Shown here: positions 40,254-49,650 of the stretch, in pieces
How the letters are laid out: each line of letters opens with the position of its first letter
Position numbering within the stretch: the stretch's first letter is position 1
From: Candidatus Kapaibacterium thiocyanatum
GTDB taxonomy: Bacteria > Bacteroidota > Ignavibacteria > Kapaibacteriales > Kapaibacteriaceae
Length of the DNA stretch: 64,000 bases
Direction: 5' to 3'
Assembly: GCA_001899175.1 (NCBI GenBank)
Contig: MKVH01000013.1
Coordinates: 62,001 to 126,000, forward strand
Program-made: the position numbers and the translations under genes
Notes under the pieces: model-generated
Told to the model about the DNA's origin: nothing
What the model saw: only the letters and a program-made list of their open reading frames with translations
Database searches by the model: none

Positions 40254-42062
40254 ATGCGATTCCCTTCCCTGGCCGACATGACGGTACGCGCGGGTGAAAC
40301 GCTCCGCCGATTCCCCGAACCCCTGGTCGTGGCGCTGTTGTCGACCATCATGGGGCTGGCCGGTTTATGGTCCGGATCCTATCCGACGACCTTCCCGTAC
40401 TGGACGGAGAACGACTACGTCCTGAACACGGCCTGCGGTATCATCCTCTTCACCATGATTCTGTCACTGGTACTCATCCGGGAGTCGGGCAGGATATCGC
40501 GGCGAACGGAAGGTCTTTCATACCTGGTGGCCATCGGCCTGGTCATGGCGATACGGGCCTCCATAGATCTGTCGCGCTCCGGACGAATCATCATCCTCGT
40601 CTTTCTCGCGCTCGCACACCTGCAGGTGGCCCTGTGCGGTATGCTCCATACGGGGCGTACGGGATTCTGGGCCTACAACAAGGCATTGTTCCTTCGGATA
40701 TGTTCCGGCGCCCTGTTCACCGGTGTCCTGACGATCGGTCTCGAACTGGCCGTCGTCGCGGGTGAGGTTCTGTTCGACATGCACATCGATAACGAGATCT
40801 ATCCGTCGATCTTCATCGTCATGTTCGGCATCGTCCATACGTGGTTCTTCCTCGCCGGTATACCGGCGACTCCTGCCCGTGACAAGGCGACCATCGAGGT
40901 CAAGGACGTGCCCCGGGGCCTGCGCATCTTCTCGCAGTTCGTCCTGCTTCCGCTGGTCGTCGTCTTCTCCGCGATACTCTATGCATACGTCGTCAAGGTT
41001 CTGTTCGTATCGGGCATGCATGGATCGGTGTCGGCCTTCATCCTTCTGCTGACCGGTTGCGGTGTACTGGCCTGGCTGTTCACCGCTCCCTTGCATGGAT
41101 CGCCGGAGTATCGATGGGTACGCTCCTACGTACGCATTCTGGGTATCCTTCTGATTCCGCTGACGGTGGTGCTGTGGGTTGCCGTCCTGCAGCGCATCGC
41201 CGACTACGGCATGACGGAGCCGAGGTACGTCGTCATGGCCCTGGCCGCATGCTGTACGGTCATCGCGCCGTATCTGGCATTCGTGCGTAATCCCGATATC
41301 CGCATCGTTCCCCTGTCGCTCTTCGTGGCCGGACTCGTCACCGTAGCAGGACCTATCGGGGCCCGTACTGTTTCCTGGAACGATCAGACATCGCGTGCTG
41401 AGACGGTCCTTCGTGAGCATGCGATGACGAACGGGCGGTTCGACAGGAACAAGGCCTTGGCCATGCCGGACAGTCTCAAGCGGATCGTCGCAAATACCGT
41501 GGACTACGTGTACGACTATTCCGATACGACACGCATCACGTCCTGGTTCTCCGATATCGGAGCTCCGTCGATGTCGGACACGACCCTGTCCTACTCTCAC
41601 GGAGATCTCTATGCCTATCGGCTTGGTGTCATCACGGGTGAACAGCATCCGCGTTCCCGTTACGAAAGCGTGGTCCTGGAAGCGGACGTGATGGCACTGG
41701 CACGTGTTCCGGACGGTAGTGCCATACCGTTCGTCTTCGACTTCGACGCGGAAGCCAAGGTCAGGGATACCATGCAGGTGGGGATCGGCAACGATCGATA
41801 CGTCCTCTACCTCGCATCGCATGGCATCGCCGTTCGCAGACAGGGCTCCGAAGATGTCGCCCTCGTCGATGTCGGACCGTTGATGGGTTCCCGTGGCACT
41901 CATCAGGGCGAGGTACCGTTGTCCAGTCTTGCTGCCGAGGGGAAGGCCTCCACCTTCTTGGTGACGATGCTGTTCACCAGGGTGACGGCTTCGCGGGCGA
42001 TGAGAGACAGCACTCTTGCCAGCATGTCGGGATCGGGTGTCATCTACATACGTCAAAAGTGA
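40254..42062 (+). CDS. DUF4153-type integral membrane protein
   Basis: The 602-residue protein starts at ATG 40254 after GAGG. About ten to twelve membrane helices fill residues 20-380. A soluble C-terminal region of about 200 residues (from SWNDQTSRAETVLREHAMTN) is probably extracytoplasmic and includes beta-rich segments such as IPFVFDFDAEAKVRD. The membrane pattern and EVKDVPRGLRIFSQFVLLPL segment fit DUF4153 proteins of Bacteroidota, which have no assigned function. It is probably cotranscribed with the Ppx/GppA gene, from which it is separated by seven bases. A role in envelope physiology is possible but unproven. Confidence 0.82.
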   Translation: MRFPSLADMTVRAGETLRRFPEPLVVALLSTIMGLAGLWSGSYPTTFPYWTENDYVLNTACGIILFTMILSLVLIRESGRISRRTEGLSYLVAIGLVMAIRASIDLSRSGRIIILVFLALAHLQVALCGMLHTGRTGFWAYNKALFLRICSGALFTGVLTIGLELAVVAGEVLFDMHIDNEIYPSIFIVMFGIVHTWFFLAGIPATPARDKATIEVKDVPRGLRIFSQFVLLPLVVVFSAILYAYVVKVLFVSGMHGSVSAFILLLTGCGVLAWLFTAPLHGSPEYRWVRSYVRILGILLIPLTVVLWVAVLQRIADYGMTEPRYVVMALAACCTVIAPYLAFVRNPDIRIVPLSLFVAGLVTVAGPIGARTVSWNDQTSRAETVLREHAMTNGRFDRNKALAMPDSLKRIVANTVDYVYDYSDTTRITSWFSDIGAPSMSDTTLSYSHGDLYAYRLGVITGEQHPRSRYESVVLEADVMALARVPDGSAIPFVFDFDAEAKVRDTMQVGIGNDRYVLYLASHGIAVRRQGSEDVALVDVGPLMGSRGTHQGEVPLSSLAAEGKASTFLVTMLFTRVTASRAMRDSTLASMSGSGVIYIRQK

Positions 42063-42085
42063 CTGGCCGAATGGACGACGAATGG

Positions 42086-42093
42086 TAATTTTG
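42086..42093 (+). promoter_or_regulatory. Bacteroidota-type -7 promoter element, long leader
   Basis: TAATTTTG preceded by G, 177 bases upstream of the ATG at 42271. If used, it gives a long 5' leader. Confidence 0.4.
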
Positions 42094-42270
42094 CCACGTC
42101 ATGCACCGTCATGACGGGACCATGGTGATGACCCGGCCGTGTATTTCGGCCGTATTCCCGTTCAGAATCAGGTAGTTGCGTACGTTTACGGATGTTTCCT
42201 CAGCCGAAAACGCCGGAACTTTGCGGTTCTCTCGGAGACCTCAATCGACATCGGTACGAAGGGTAGACAT

Positions 42271-43203
42271 ATGGGAATGGGGGCGTGGAAGTTGACCCTG
42301 ATGGGGGTCGTGTCGGCATTGACCATGATCGGCACCTCCAATGGACAGACCGGAAGCTCGCCGGATCATACACTTACGCTGAAGTACCATATCGGTGTGG
42401 GCGACGTCTATTCCTATCGTATCATCATCGACCAGAATGTCGTCAACAACCGCGCGGCACGACTCCATACGCGATTCGACATGAACGTCATCGATAGCGA
42501 CGATAATTCGGATCCGATCTGCCGCCTCCACGTCCTTGCCGATACGAGCAAGTTCGAGGGTGATGTATCAGGAGCGAAGACGACGTACGTCGTGGCTGGT
42601 AATCGTCTCTTCACGGAAGCCGGTATGTTCGAATCGATCATCGATGCCATGGGGCGGATGATTTCGGGCAGGTCCATCCTCGAAGAACGTGACAAGGGCA
42701 TGGAGACGAGTGCAGGTAACGAGCTCAACCGGATGACGGTTTCGTCGAGAGATGCTGCCGAACTGAACATGGTGGTCAAGCCTACGATTCCCTATCCCAA
42801 GCAGACCGTGATACAGGAAAAGTATCTAGATACGGCCCAGGTCACGTCACGGTTCCAGTCCATTTCCACCCTGTCTCCTGGTGAATCGAATTCCGACCGG
42901 AAGCTCAACGTCGATACGATCTACCGGACGACCGTGCTCGACTCCGTCGTCATCGCCGATCAGCGTGAGGTCGCCTACTTCTCCGTCCGATCGGAACGGC
43001 GTACCTTCACACGAACCACCTATGTATCGGAAGCGACCATCCGACGCGACGTCGGTACGGGACTCGTAACCGACATCAGCGAGCATGCCTACAGGCTGGA
43101 TGACGAGAAACGCATTCCCTACTATTCGGCTCATGCCATGCTCGTCGTCGAGCGTTCCACACCGTTCAAGGGAAACGGTATCGGAACCTTCTACGGACGA
43201 TAG
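42271..43203 (+). CDS. Secreted protein of unknown function
   Basis: A 310-residue protein starting at ATG 42271, with AAGGG upstream. The signal peptide covers about residues 1-27 (WKLTLMGVVSALTMIGTSNG). The rest looks soluble and beta-rich: LTLKYHIGVGDVYSYRIIID near the N-terminus and repeated edge strands later. A similar opening (LKYxxxVGDVYxYR) appears in DUF6263-type secreted proteins, but I hold that only loosely. Residues 125-150 (GMFESIIDAMGRMISGRSIL) may form a helix. The frame begins earlier at 42139, but that part is leader-like. It is followed by a strong palindrome shared with the convergent kgd gene. Confidence 0.7.
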   Translation: MGMGAWKLTLMGVVSALTMIGTSNGQTGSSPDHTLTLKYHIGVGDVYSYRIIIDQNVVNNRAARLHTRFDMNVIDSDDNSDPICRLHVLADTSKFEGDVSGAKTTYVVAGNRLFTEAGMFESIIDAMGRMISGRSILEERDKGMETSAGNELNRMTVSSRDAAELNMVVKPTIPYPKQTVIQEKYLDTAQVTSRFQSISTLSPGESNSDRKLNVDTIYRTTVLDSVVIADQREVAYFSVRSERRTFTRTTYVSEATIRRDVGTGLVTDISEHAYRLDDEKRIPYYSAHAMLVVERSTPFKGNGIGTFYGR

Positions 43204-43232
43204 CCGGCATCACAAACGAGACCGGAACGACA

Positions 43233-43264
43233 ACGGGCCGTCATCCTCGAGGATGACGGCCCGT
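43233..43264. terminator. Bidirectional terminator between secreted protein and kgd genes
   Basis: A 32-base perfect palindrome (arm ACGGGCCGTCATCCTC) between convergent genes, with a T-rich stretch (TTTTCATTT) a few bases downstream on the plus side. Confidence 0.85.
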
Positions 43265-43300
43265 CCTGCTTTTCATTTATCTGTCAATCGCTTATCGCGA

Positions 43301-46300
43301 TCACTTGATCACGGAAAAAGCTCCTGTCAGCAGTGTATCCTGTTCACGTTCGTGGAGCTTGGCCGAACCTGTCGCCGGGCTTGCAGCCGCTGGACGTCCT
43401 ACGTAAAGGAGGCGTTGGCCGAGTCGCATCAGATCCGACAGGATGGGCTGGACGAAGAACCAGGCACCCATGTTCCTGGGCTCTTCCTGGCACCACACCA
43501 CTTCGGTGGCCTGGGGATAGCGTGCGAGGATGCTGCGCATTCCGGCTTCGTTGAACGGATAGATCTGCTCGAGGCGGACCAGGGCGACGCTCGAGGCGTT
43601 CAGGTCCGCGCGCTTCTTGACGAGTTCGTTATGGACCTTGCCGGTCGTGATCACGACGCGCGAAATCGTCGAAGGATCGGCGATCGTGGCATCGTCGATG
43701 ATTTCCTGATAGGAACCGTTCACCAGCTCGTCGACATCGGAGACGAACGTCCGCAGATAACCCTTTGGCGTCATGATGACGAGGGGCTTGCGCCAGTCCG
43801 CCTTGACCTGCCTGCGCAGGGCATGGAAGTAGTTGGCGGGCGACGTGAAGTTGCAGACGATCATGTTGTCTTCGGCACAGAGCTGAAGGAAGCGCTCGAG
43901 ACGTGCGCTCGAGTGTTCGGGGCCCTGACCGTCGTAGCCGTGGGGCAGAAGCATGGTGATGTTCGAACGCTGTCCCCACTTCTCTTCGGCACTGCTGATG
44001 AACTGGTCTATCACGATCTGGGCGCCGTTGGCAAAGTCGCCGAACTGGGCTTCCCAGAGCGTGAGGCCGGTCTTGGCGACGGTGCTGTATCCGTATTCGA
44101 ATCCGAGCACAGCATACTCGCTGAGGGGGCTGTCGTGGATGCGGAGTCTGGCGTTCAGTCCGGGAATCGTATTGATCGGAATGTGACGCGACTCGTTCAC
44201 GATATCGTTCTGTACGGCCTGGCGGTGATTGAACGTACCGCGGCCCGTATCCTGTCCGGTGATACGGACGGGATGATCTTCGAGAAGCAGCGAGCCGAAG
44301 GCGAGCGCCTCGGCCATACCCCACTGGACGTGGCCTTCGTCGAACATCGTCTTCCGCTTGTCCATTTCGGACTTGACCTTCGGATGGATGTTGAAGCCTT
44401 CCGGTACGGAGCAGATGGCGGACACCATCGTTGCGAGCACATCCTTCGGTACCGTGGTCTTCACGGGAGCCATCATATCGTAGGTGAGGTTCGGGCGGCG
44501 CGAGAAGACGGACGCGCCTTGCGACGATCTGTTGTCGAACGCCGTTTCCAGTACCTTTTGTTCTTCCTCGACGATGGCCTGGAGGGTTTCGGCCGACGTC
44601 ACTTTCTCCGAGATCAGCCTGTTTCCGTAGAGCTTGCGCACGGGAATCATGCTGCGGATCTTCTTGTAGAGAAGCGGTTGCGTCGCCGTGGGATCGTCCT
44701 GCTCGTTGTGGCCGTACTTGCGATAGCAGTACATGTCCACCACCACATCTTCCTTGAACAGATTGCGATAGGCAAAGGCGAACTGGGCCGCTGCGCGGCA
44801 GGCTTCCGGATCGTCGCCATTCACGTGCAGGATCGGTATCTGCAACATCTTGGCGATGCCCGTCGCATAGTTCGTCGAACGCGAATCTTCCGGCGACGTC
44901 GTGAAGCCGATCTGGTTGTTGATGATGATATGGACCGTTCCGCCCGTCGCATAGCCGTTGAGGCGGGCCATGTTCAACGTTTCGGGAACGACACCCTGTC
45001 CGGCGAAGGCTGCATCACCGTGGATCAGGATGGGGAGGACACGCGAGTGGCCTTCGTCCATGATCTCGTCGTCGAGTGCGCGCGCTACCCCTTCGACGAC
45101 CGGGTTGACGGCTTCGAGGTGACTCGGATTCGGAGCGAGAACGAGATGCACTTCCTTCTTATCGGAGGAAACGTAGGTGCCGCGCGCACCGAGGTGATAC
45201 TTCACGTCACCCGAACCCTGGAAGGCTTCGGGGTCGATCATCCCTTCGAACTCGTTGAAGATCTTCTCGAGTGGCTTGCCCATCATGTTGGCGAGGACGT
45301 TGAGACGGCCACGGTGGGCCATGCCCAGGACGACGCCGGAAAGGTCGGCTTCCGCCGCACTTTCGAGGATCTGGTCGAGGATGATCTGCGTGGACTCGCC
45401 GCCTTCGAGCGAGAAGCGCTTCGCACCGAGGAACTTGGTCTGGAGGAAGTTCTCCAGCAGCTCGGCACGGGACAGCTTCCGGAAGGTCTCGATCTTCTTG
45501 TCGGCGTCGAGGGCCATCCTGAGACGGGAGTTCTCGACGTAGTTGCAGATCCAGGACTTCTTGACGGGATCCTGGATATGCATGTATTCTGTACCGATCT
45601 GGTCGCAGTAGATCTCGCGCAGCATGCCGATGATGTCGCGCAGCGTCGCACGCTTCACGCCACCGAGACCGCCCGTGTCGAATTCACGGTCGAGGTCCCA
45701 GATCGTGAAGTTGTAGTGGGCCGGGTCGAGTTCCGGATAGTAATAGGCTTCGAGTCCGAGCGGATTGATGTCGGCGAGCAGATGGCCACGTACGCGATAG
45801 GCGTTGATCATCTGGACGACGCGACCTTCCTTGTCGATGATTTCCGGCTGGTCGGCAGGAAGGAAGGGATTGCTTCCCTTTTCCACGACCCAGCGGATGG
45901 GCTCGAAGGGCAGTTCGTAGGCGGCGTAGATCTGGTCGTAGAACCGGTGTTCTCCAAGCAGGAGCTGGTGCATGTACTGCAGGAACTCACCCGATTCCGC
46001 ACCCTGGATCACACGATGGTCGTAGGTCGACGTGATCGTCACGGTCTTCGAGATCGCGAGCGTTGCCAGGATCTCCGGCATCATGGCCTGGAATTCGGCC
46101 GGATACTCGATGGAACCTGCTGCCACGATCGTTCCCTGTCCTTCCATGAGACGGGGCACGCTCATGACGGTGCCGATCATGCCCGGATTCGTCAACGTGA
46201 CGTTGGCGCCGGTGAGATCCTCCGGTGTGAGCTTGTTCGTGCGCGACTTGGCGATCAGCTCGTCATAGGCCTTCGCGAATTCGGCGAAGGTGAGGTTCTG

Positions 46301-46945
46301 GGCATTCTTGATGCTCGGAACGAGCAGGATGCGCGAACCATCCTTGCGCGTCGTATCGACGGCCAGACCGAGATTCACGGATGCGCGCTGGATCTTGACG
46401 TGGATACCGTCATGGACTCCATAGCTGTTCTTCATGTTGGGCACACGCTCCGCGGCCTTGACGATGGCCCAGGCCAGGATGTGCGTGAAGGACAGCTTGG
46501 GAAGCCGCTTCTTGGACAGGAAGGTATTCAGGATGCGTCGGTTCTCTTCGAGCGCCTTGACCGGTACCGATCGCACGGACGTCGCCGTGGGAACATGCAG
46601 CGAGGCGATCATGTTCTCCGCGATCTTGCCGCCGATCGAACTCAACGGAACGAGCTCGTCACCGGCACCGAGTGCAGGCAGACGCGTGGTGCCGTTCGCC
46701 GTAGGTACGATGGCGGGCGTCGCTGCAACGGCAGGAGCCGGTACAGGCGGTGCGGCCGGCACTGCAGGCGTGGAGACGACCGGTGCCGATGGAGCAACGA
46801 CGGGCGCTGCTGCGACGGCGGAGGCCGGTGCGGTTTCAGGATTGTATGTCTGGAAGAACGAGCGCCACTCAGGAGTGACGGAGTCTGGGTCACGCAGATA
46901 GTCGAAGTACATTTCATCGACGTATGCGCTATTCATCGACATCAT
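43301..46945 (-). CDS. kgd: Fused 2-oxoglutarate dehydrogenase E2-E1 (Kgd/OdhA type)
   Basis: The 1214-residue enzyme joins an E2-type succinyltransferase catalytic domain to a thiamine-diphosphate E1, as in mycobacterial Kgd and corynebacterial OdhA. It converts 2-oxoglutarate toward succinyl-CoA in the TCA cycle. A short E1 N-terminal helix (DEMYFDYLRDPDSVTPEW) is followed by an alanine/proline linker. The acyltransferase domain comes next, ending TSTYDHRVIQGAESGEFL (about residues 302-319). E1 follows, with GVVLGMAHRGRLNVLANMMG (about 540), thiamine motif HGDAAFAGQG (about 640) and YCYRKYGHNEQDDP. There is no lipoyl domain, so lipoylated E2 must come from another protein. A promoter element lies 34 bases upstream. 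Confidence 0.93.
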   Translation of the reverse strand: MMSMNSAYVDEMYFDYLRDPDSVTPEWRSFFQTYNPETAPASAVAAAPVVAPSAPVVSTPAVPAAPPVPAPAVAATPAIVPTANGTTRLPALGAGDELVPLSSIGGKIAENMIASLHVPTATSVRSVPVKALEENRRILNTFLSKKRLPKLSFTHILAWAIVKAAERVPNMKNSYGVHDGIHVKIQRASVNLGLAVDTTRKDGSRILLVPSIKNAQNLTFAEFAKAYDELIAKSRTNKLTPEDLTGANVTLTNPGMIGTVMSVPRLMEGQGTIVAAGSIEYPAEFQAMMPEILATLAISKTVTITSTYDHRVIQGAESGEFLQYMHQLLLGEHRFYDQIYAAYELPFEPIRWVVEKGSNPFLPADQPEIIDKEGRVVQMINAYRVRGHLLADINPLGLEAYYYPELDPAHYNFTIWDLDREFDTGGLGGVKRATLRDIIGMLREIYCDQIGTEYMHIQDPVKKSWICNYVENSRLRMALDADKKIETFRKLSRAELLENFLQTKFLGAKRFSLEGGESTQIILDQILESAAEADLSGVVLGMAHRGRLNVLANMMGKPLEKIFNEFEGMIDPEAFQGSGDVKYHLGARGTYVSSDKKEVHLVLAPNPSHLEAVNPVVEGVARALDDEIMDEGHSRVLPILIHGDAAFAGQGVVPETLNMARLNGYATGGTVHIIINNQIGFTTSPEDSRSTNYATGIAKMLQIPILHVNGDDPEACRAAAQFAFAYRNLFKEDVVVDMYCYRKYGHNEQDDPTATQPLLYKKIRSMIPVRKLYGNRLISEKVTSAETLQAIVEEEQKVLETAFDNRSSQGASVFSRRPNLTYDMMAPVKTTVPKDVLATMVSAICSVPEGFNIHPKVKSEMDKRKTMFDEGHVQWGMAEALAFGSLLLEDHPVRITGQDTGRGTFNHRQAVQNDIVNESRHIPINTIPGLNARLRIHDSPLSEYAVLGFEYGYSTVAKTGLTLWEAQFGDFANGAQIVIDQFISSAEEKWGQRSNITMLLPHGYDGQGPEHSSARLERFLQLCAEDNMIVCNFTSPANYFHALRRQVKADWRKPLVIMTPKGYLRTFVSDVDELVNGSYQEIIDDATIADPSTISRVVITTGKVHNELVKKRADLNASSVALVRLEQIYPFNEAGMRSILARYPQATEVVWCQEEPRNMGAWFFVQPILSDLMRLGQRLLYVGRPAAASPATGSAKLHEREQDTLLTGAFSVIK

Positions 46946-46979
46946 GGTCGAGTGCTTTCCGGTTAACCGACAATAGCGA

Positions 46980-46987
46980 CAAAGCTA
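46980..46987 (-). promoter_or_regulatory. Bacteroidota-type -7 promoter element for kgd
   Basis: TAGCTTTG on the minus strand, preceded by CCG, overlapping the pgeF stop codon and ending 34 bases before the kgd ATG. Confidence 0.6.
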
Positions 46988-47719
46988 CGGATTTACGGCG
47001 GTTCGAAGGCCTATGAAGGCGAGCGAACGTCCTGCGTATTCACGATCGCGTCGATGCGAATGATAGCGTTCGTCCACGAGCGTGCAGGCTCCGTCCACCG
47101 TGATGTGTTCGGCCGATATCCCCGCGCCGACGAACTGAGCCCTGATGGCTGCACGGTTGTCGAAGAGATAGCGACCGTTTTCACTGACACGGATGTGTTC
47201 AGGAAAGAATCGTGCCACGTCGTCTCCGACTTCATATCTCTCGCCCGAAGCGCAAGGTGACATATAGACGAAGATGTCGTCCATATCGCTTCCCCACCGT
47301 TCGATCATGAGCGAAATCGCGTGTCCCGCGATGTTCGCCTGTGTACCGCGCCAACCTGAATGCACCGCACCGATGACATTCCGCTTCGTATCGTGAAGGA
47401 GGATGCCGCAGCAATCGGCGATCCTCACTCCGAGTACGAGATCCGGAACATCCGTCAGGAGACCGTCCCCCGCAAGACCTTCCACAGGTTCATCCACGAT
47501 GTGGACTTCACTCCCGTGAATCTGCCGGAGCATGACCAATCGGTCGGAATCGATGCCGATCGTGGCAGCGAGAAGGTGGATGCTGGTCCGTACCAGTGAA
47601 TCGTCCGCACCGCCGGACGTGGAAAAGGTAAGACCCGGTGGAGGCAGTCTGTCGGTATTCGTGTGCGTGACGCCTGCGACGACGTTCGGTCCCAGGTCCG
47701 CAGGTGTGTAGGTGATCAT
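46985..47719 (-). CDS. pgeF: Peptidoglycan editing factor PgeF (multicopper-oxidase-like fold)
   Basis: The 244-residue protein belongs to the YfiH/PgeF/YlmD family, whose members edit wrongly incorporated residues in peptidoglycan precursors; related members act as purine nucleoside phosphorylases. Metal- and active-site motifs are RQIHGSEVH (about residues 64-72), RIADCCGILL (about 98-107), HSGWRG (about 119-124) and DGACTLVDERYHSHRRD near the C-terminus. The HSGWRG form replaces the more usual HAGWRG. Length is normal. kgd lies 39 bases downstream on the same strand, with its own promoter element. Confidence 0.9.
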   Translation of the reverse strand: MITYTPADLGPNVVAGVTHTNTDRLPPPGLTFSTSGGADDSLVRTSIHLLAATIGIDSDRLVMLRQIHGSEVHIVDEPVEGLAGDGLLTDVPDLVLGVRIADCCGILLHDTKRNVIGAVHSGWRGTQANIAGHAISLMIERWGSDMDDIFVYMSPCASGERYEVGDDVARFFPEHIRVSENGRYLFDNRAAIRAQFVGAGISAEHITVDGACTLVDERYHSHRRDREYAGRSLAFIGLRTAVNP

Positions 47720-47975
47720 GCGATGAAATTAGCGATGATCCCCCAACCAGGATGACTGAACGGCTACCGCGATATGGACCGTTCCGCTCGCATGGGACGA
47801 CAGGATCGGTCGGGAATACCGTCGATGTCGTGTAACGAATGCAGATAGATAGAGGCCGTGTGTCGTCGAAGCGATAGATGATACGTCGCGCATGTCGATG
47901 GATATGTAGGTAGCACACCTTCCGGAAGTATGCGCGACATACAGGTCATGTAATCGAATCGTCGTTCACGCCGGA

Positions 47976-49463
47976 TCACACCAGGCATGCAAGGGTCATG
48001 ACGACGGCAGCGACCGCCCCACGAGTGACGAGATGCAGCCAGATCGAGCATCGTGGTATCCACCAGGTCGTGACGACGAGGACGACTGCCACGGCTATCG
48101 AGGAATAATGATCGGGCTGGGCCATCGACATCCATCGTGCGATGACGTTGGCCAGATGCAGCATCGTTTCCGCGCATGCGATGAAGGCCGTATGGAATGG
48201 AAGTCCGACGAGATCGATGACGACTCCGCACAGGGCCATGGTCATGGCACCGCTCATCAACGGAACGACGGGAATGTTCGCGAGCGGACTGACGAGCGAC
48301 GTCGCTCCGAAGATCATCGCAGACGGTATGGAAATAGCGGCCGAGGCCGCCATGCCTACGGACCAGGTCGCGATGGCCGTTCCATGCCATGACCTGCGGA
48401 CGACGATACAGCGTCGCAGACACCCTTCCCATGCCGGTGTGAGAAACAGGATACCCAGCGCCGCAGCCATGGAAAGCTGGAACGAGACATTCCATGGAAG
48501 GACGGGATCCATGACGATCATCACCAGGGCCGTGGCCGACAGGATCGTGACGTCGTCCCTGTCCCGTTCCAGAAGCCGTCCTGCGATACCGAGCCCGCCG
48601 CACAGGGCCGCGCGTATGCCCGGCGCTTCCCCGCCGGTGACGAGGACGAACCACGCGATCGCCATCAGGCATATGATAGTGCGGATCCACGGTAGCGCGA
48701 CCCATGCGAACAGCGTCGAGATGATTCCGAGCATCAACATCACGTGGGATCCGCTCACCGAGAACATATGAGCCGTGCCTGCCGCCGCATGCCAGCGCCG
48801 TTCCTCCTTCGGGATTTCACTCTGGTCTCCCGTCAGCAACGCCAGGATCATCGGGCCGGACGAGGGGGTATAGTTCCCTTCGATATGCTGTCGTAGCGCG
48901 CTGCGTGAACGGCCCACGGCCGCCTGGAGAGGCCCGGGATTCCCACGGACGTCGACGTCGCGCGCATGGCACCAGCATTCCCAGGCGACCGGACCCCATG
49001 TGGTCATGGCGCGCCGCCGGACCGAACCGTAGACGACGACCCGTTGCCCTTCCGCGATACCTTCGATGGAATCCACGACGCGGACGTGTATCCGGCTGTC
49101 CTCCATCGGCGGCAGGTGCTGCCCATCCACCGTGCCTTCCATGACGAATCGTCCGTCGGTACGGACCGAGCCTACGCTACCCTCGATCCGTGCCCTCCGG
49201 TACGGTTCCCTGGTACCCGGAGACATCGGATATATCGTGAGCACTCCTGCCGCGAGCATCGTGCCCAGGGACGCTGCCGCGGATACCATGCCGCAGACCG
49301 GCAAATGGCGCCTCGCGAGCATGGTACAGAGCCCGAAACCCAATGCCATCCCGTGCAGAACGTCGATATCCCACCCGAGAATCCAGGCCAGATCGACGAC
49401 CAGGACATCGACGAACAGGGTGATGCACAGGATGGCAAGAAGGGGGCTTCGGATACGTTCCAT
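47976..49463 (-). CDS. ComEC/Rec2-family membrane protein lacking the beta-lactamase domain
   Basis: ComEC forms the inner-membrane channel for single-stranded DNA during natural transformation. The 495-residue protein has an N-terminal helix pair, an OB-like periplasmic domain (about residues 85-170), and the competence domain with MILALLTGDQSEIPKEERR (about 205-223), GTAHMFSVSGSHVMLMLGII (about 230-249) and GGEAPGIRAALCGGLG. About ten membrane helices follow. The C-terminal metallo-beta-lactamase domain found in long ComEC proteins is absent; Bacteroidota often have such short forms. It is divergent from recA, which would process incoming DNA. The 256-base gap downstream, before pgeF, holds no gene. 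Confidence 0.87.
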   Translation of the reverse strand: MERIRSPLLAILCITLFVDVLVVDLAWILGWDIDVLHGMALGFGLCTMLARRHLPVCGMVSAAASLGTMLAAGVLTIYPMSPGTREPYRRARIEGSVGSVRTDGRFVMEGTVDGQHLPPMEDSRIHVRVVDSIEGIAEGQRVVVYGSVRRRAMTTWGPVAWECWCHARDVDVRGNPGPLQAAVGRSRSALRQHIEGNYTPSSGPMILALLTGDQSEIPKEERRWHAAAGTAHMFSVSGSHVMLMLGIISTLFAWVALPWIRTIICLMAIAWFVLVTGGEAPGIRAALCGGLGIAGRLLERDRDDVTILSATALVMIVMDPVLPWNVSFQLSMAAALGILFLTPAWEGCLRRCIVVRRSWHGTAIATWSVGMAASAAISIPSAMIFGATSLVSPLANIPVVPLMSGAMTMALCGVVIDLVGLPFHTAFIACAETMLHLANVIARWMSMAQPDHYSSIAVAVVLVVTTWWIPRCSIWLHLVTRGAVAAVVMTLACLV

Positions 49464-49549
49464 GCTACTTCGTACGATACCGTATCCGATCGTGACGCTA
49501 CCATCCAGCCTGTTGATAACTTCAGTCCGTGACCGTCGGAACGACGCTA

Positions 49550-49557
49550 TATCTTTG
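49550..49557 (+). promoter_or_regulatory. Bacteroidota-type -7 promoter element for recA
   Basis: TATCTTTG, 93 bases upstream of the recA ATG in the gap divergent from comEC. No LexA box was recognised. Confidence 0.55.
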
Positions 49558-49650
49558 GGGGTCTAGCCAGACCTTGTCACGGTTGACCACCGACCGGACA
49601 CTTCATCCCAACCAGCAACAATTGTTTCATTCGTCCCCGGTTTTATCACC

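Noticed and set aside
43085..46966. Open frame of about 1290 codons on the plus strand opposite kgd
   Set aside because: It mirrors a strongly conserved enzyme gene. The translation is rich in D, R, H, V and E with no recognisable domain, as expected from the antisense of a GC-rich gene with biased codons.
47720..47975. Possible small gene between pgeF and comEC
   Set aside because: Short open frames here have no ribosome-binding site, give no recognisable protein and overlap on both strands; I see nothing functional in this gap.
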